Source: Actinomadura violacea
GTDB lineage: Bacteria; Actinomycetota; Actinomycetes; Streptosporangiales; Streptosporangiaceae
Assembly: GCF_017573465.1 (NCBI RefSeq)
Contig: NZ_JAGEPF010000002.1
Coordinates: 1-64,000, forward strand
Reading direction: 5' to 3'
DNA: 64,000 nucleotides
Shown: positions 63,273 through 64,000 of the stretch, one piece after another
How the letters are laid out: each line of letters opens with the position of its first letter
How positions within the stretch are numbered: position 1 is the first letter of the stretch
Translations under genes and position numbers: made by a program
Notes under the pieces: generated by a model
What the model was told of the DNA's origin: nothing
What the model saw: the letters and a program-made list of their open reading frames with translations, nothing else
Databases searched by the model: none

Positions 63273-64000
63273 GTGGACTGGAGCCTGCTGACCTGTGCGC
63301 GCAAGGGGCACGTCACCTATGCCCCCGACGAGGTGCCGCTGCGCGAGCGGCTGATGGTGGCGTCGCCCGTCGGGGAGGCGTGGCGGTGCCTGCGCTGCGG
63401 CGCGTACGTGCACGGCGAGCCGCACGGCTCCGGCCCGGCCGAGCGGGCGCCGCTGGTGAAGCGGGGCAAGGAGCTGCGCGACGCCTTCATCATGCGGTTC
63501 TTCGCGGTGGAGCGGCTGATCCGCGGGCTGATCGTGGCGGTGGCGGCGTACGGGGTGTGGCGGTTCGCGCAGAGCCGCGGCTCCATCGAGGAGGTCTTCG
63601 AGAAGGAGATCCCGCTGCTGCGGCCGATCGCCAAGCAGTTCGGCTGGGACCTGGACCACTCCAAGGTCGTCACCTCGATCCGGCACGTGTTCGGGCTGGA
63701 GGAGAAGACGCTGCGCTGGCTCGCGATCGGGCTGCTGGTGTACGCGGCGATCGAGATCATCGAGGCGGTCGGGCTGTGGCTGCTGAAGCGGTGGGGCGAG
63801 TACTTCGCGGTCGTCGCGACGTGCTTCGGCCTGCCGGTGGAGATCTACGAGCTGTCCGAGAAGGTCACCGTGCTGCGGATCGGCGCGCTGGCCATCAACA
63901 TCGGTCTGATCGTCTACATCATCGTCACCAAACGGCTGTTCGGCGTGCGCGGCGGTCGGGCCGCCCACGAGGCGCATCTGCGCAGCGAGTCGCTGATGGA
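63273..64000 (+). CDS. DUF2127-type membrane protein, partial (runs off right edge)
   Basis: 242 codons are visible. The N-terminal 65 residues contain a zinc-knuckle-like pair (LLTCARKGH and WRCLRCGAYVHG). A run of membrane segments follows (about 82-97, 145-170, 180-200, 208-228), including FGLPVEIYELSEK, which matches DUF2127. GTG 63273 seems leaderless: TAAGGT at 63261-63266 is followed by six bases and the start. The C-terminus is cut by the window. Confidence 0.75.
   Translation, partial: MDWSLLTCARKGHVTYAPDEVPLRERLMVASPVGEAWRCLRCGAYVHGEPHGSGPAERAPLVKRGKELRDAFIMRFFAVERLIRGLIVAVAAYGVWRFAQSRGSIEEVFEKEIPLLRPIAKQFGWDLDHSKVVTSIRHVFGLEEKTLRWLAIGLLVYAAIEIIEAVGLWLLKRWGEYFAVVATCFGLPVEIYELSEKVTVLRIGALAINIGLIVYIIVTKRLFGVRGGRAAHEAHLRSESLM

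Overview
The window is high-GC actinobacterial chromosome (strong G/C bias at third codon positions, many GTG starts, several apparently leaderless genes). The gene set and order suit a filamentous actinomycete of the Streptosporangiales, most likely Actinomadura or a relative: a glycine riboswitch ahead of gcvT-gcvH-glyA-sdaA, an Asp23/AmaP envelope-stress operon, MEDS-domain regulators, and the clpS/mec/cysO/cysM/murI/rph/rdgB block. The genus is inference. No transposase, phage module or CRISPR array was seen; one tRNA gene (Leu, UAG) is present. The genes at both edges are cut.

Layout. 1-3.4 kb: a membrane protein, a Cds1-like cysteine synthase-fold enzyme and a Rip1/RseP site-2 protease. 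3.5-9.6 kb: a catabolic unit of a FadR-type regulator divergent from an APC permease, a glutamine-synthetase-like ligase, an aldehyde dehydrogenase and an SDR. This resembles a gamma-glutamylation route for an amine such as ethanolamine. 10.1-14.6 kb: a tandem glycine riboswitch and gcvT-gcvH-glyA-sdaA, which turn glycine into C1 units, serine and pyruvate. 14.6-16.5 kb: an HxlR regulator, a thiolase with two mirror-image operator copies, and a 29-codon orphan gene with its own terminator. 16.6-23.7 kb: a six-gene Asp23/DUF2273/DUF6286/AmaP operon, a CitA/DcuS-type two-component system and a second DUF6286-AmaP pair.

23.8-31.4 kb: purU, an LpqC-like esterase, a PLP amino-acid deaminase/aldolase, SIMPL, DUF3618, Bcp, tRNA-Leu and a TetR/MFS exporter pair. 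31.5-36.3 kb: an alternating operon of MEDS-ATPase and STAS regulators whose STAS domains lack the phosphorylatable Ser, then a SigE-family sigma factor and proline-rich membrane proteins. 36.5-51.5 kb: the conserved rdgB-rph / MBL-murI / cysM-cysO-mec / DUF2017-clpS / pncB-pncA block known from Mycobacterium (Rv1330c-Rv1341). It carries extra genes here: CYTH, cupin, IMPase and a QW-repeat toroid protein between rph and the MBL gene, a thioesterase between murI and cysM, and another MEDS protein beside mec. 51.5-64 kb: a helicase, an M43 metalloprotease, DUF3039, AlgH/YqgE, an LPXTG protein, malic enzyme, a cytidylate-kinase-like protein, a thioredoxin/TPR protein, an unusual ABC ATPase/permease pair, DUF3817 and a partial membrane protein.

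The best candidates for undescribed systems are the MEDS/STAS regulatory cluster, the CYTH-cupin-IMPase-toroid insertion, the degenerate ABC pair with 5-residue repeats, and the 29-codon gene at 16.4 kb. Several near-perfect inverted repeats in promoters look like unassigned operators. All functions are read from sequence motifs and remembered family knowledge; no searches were run.
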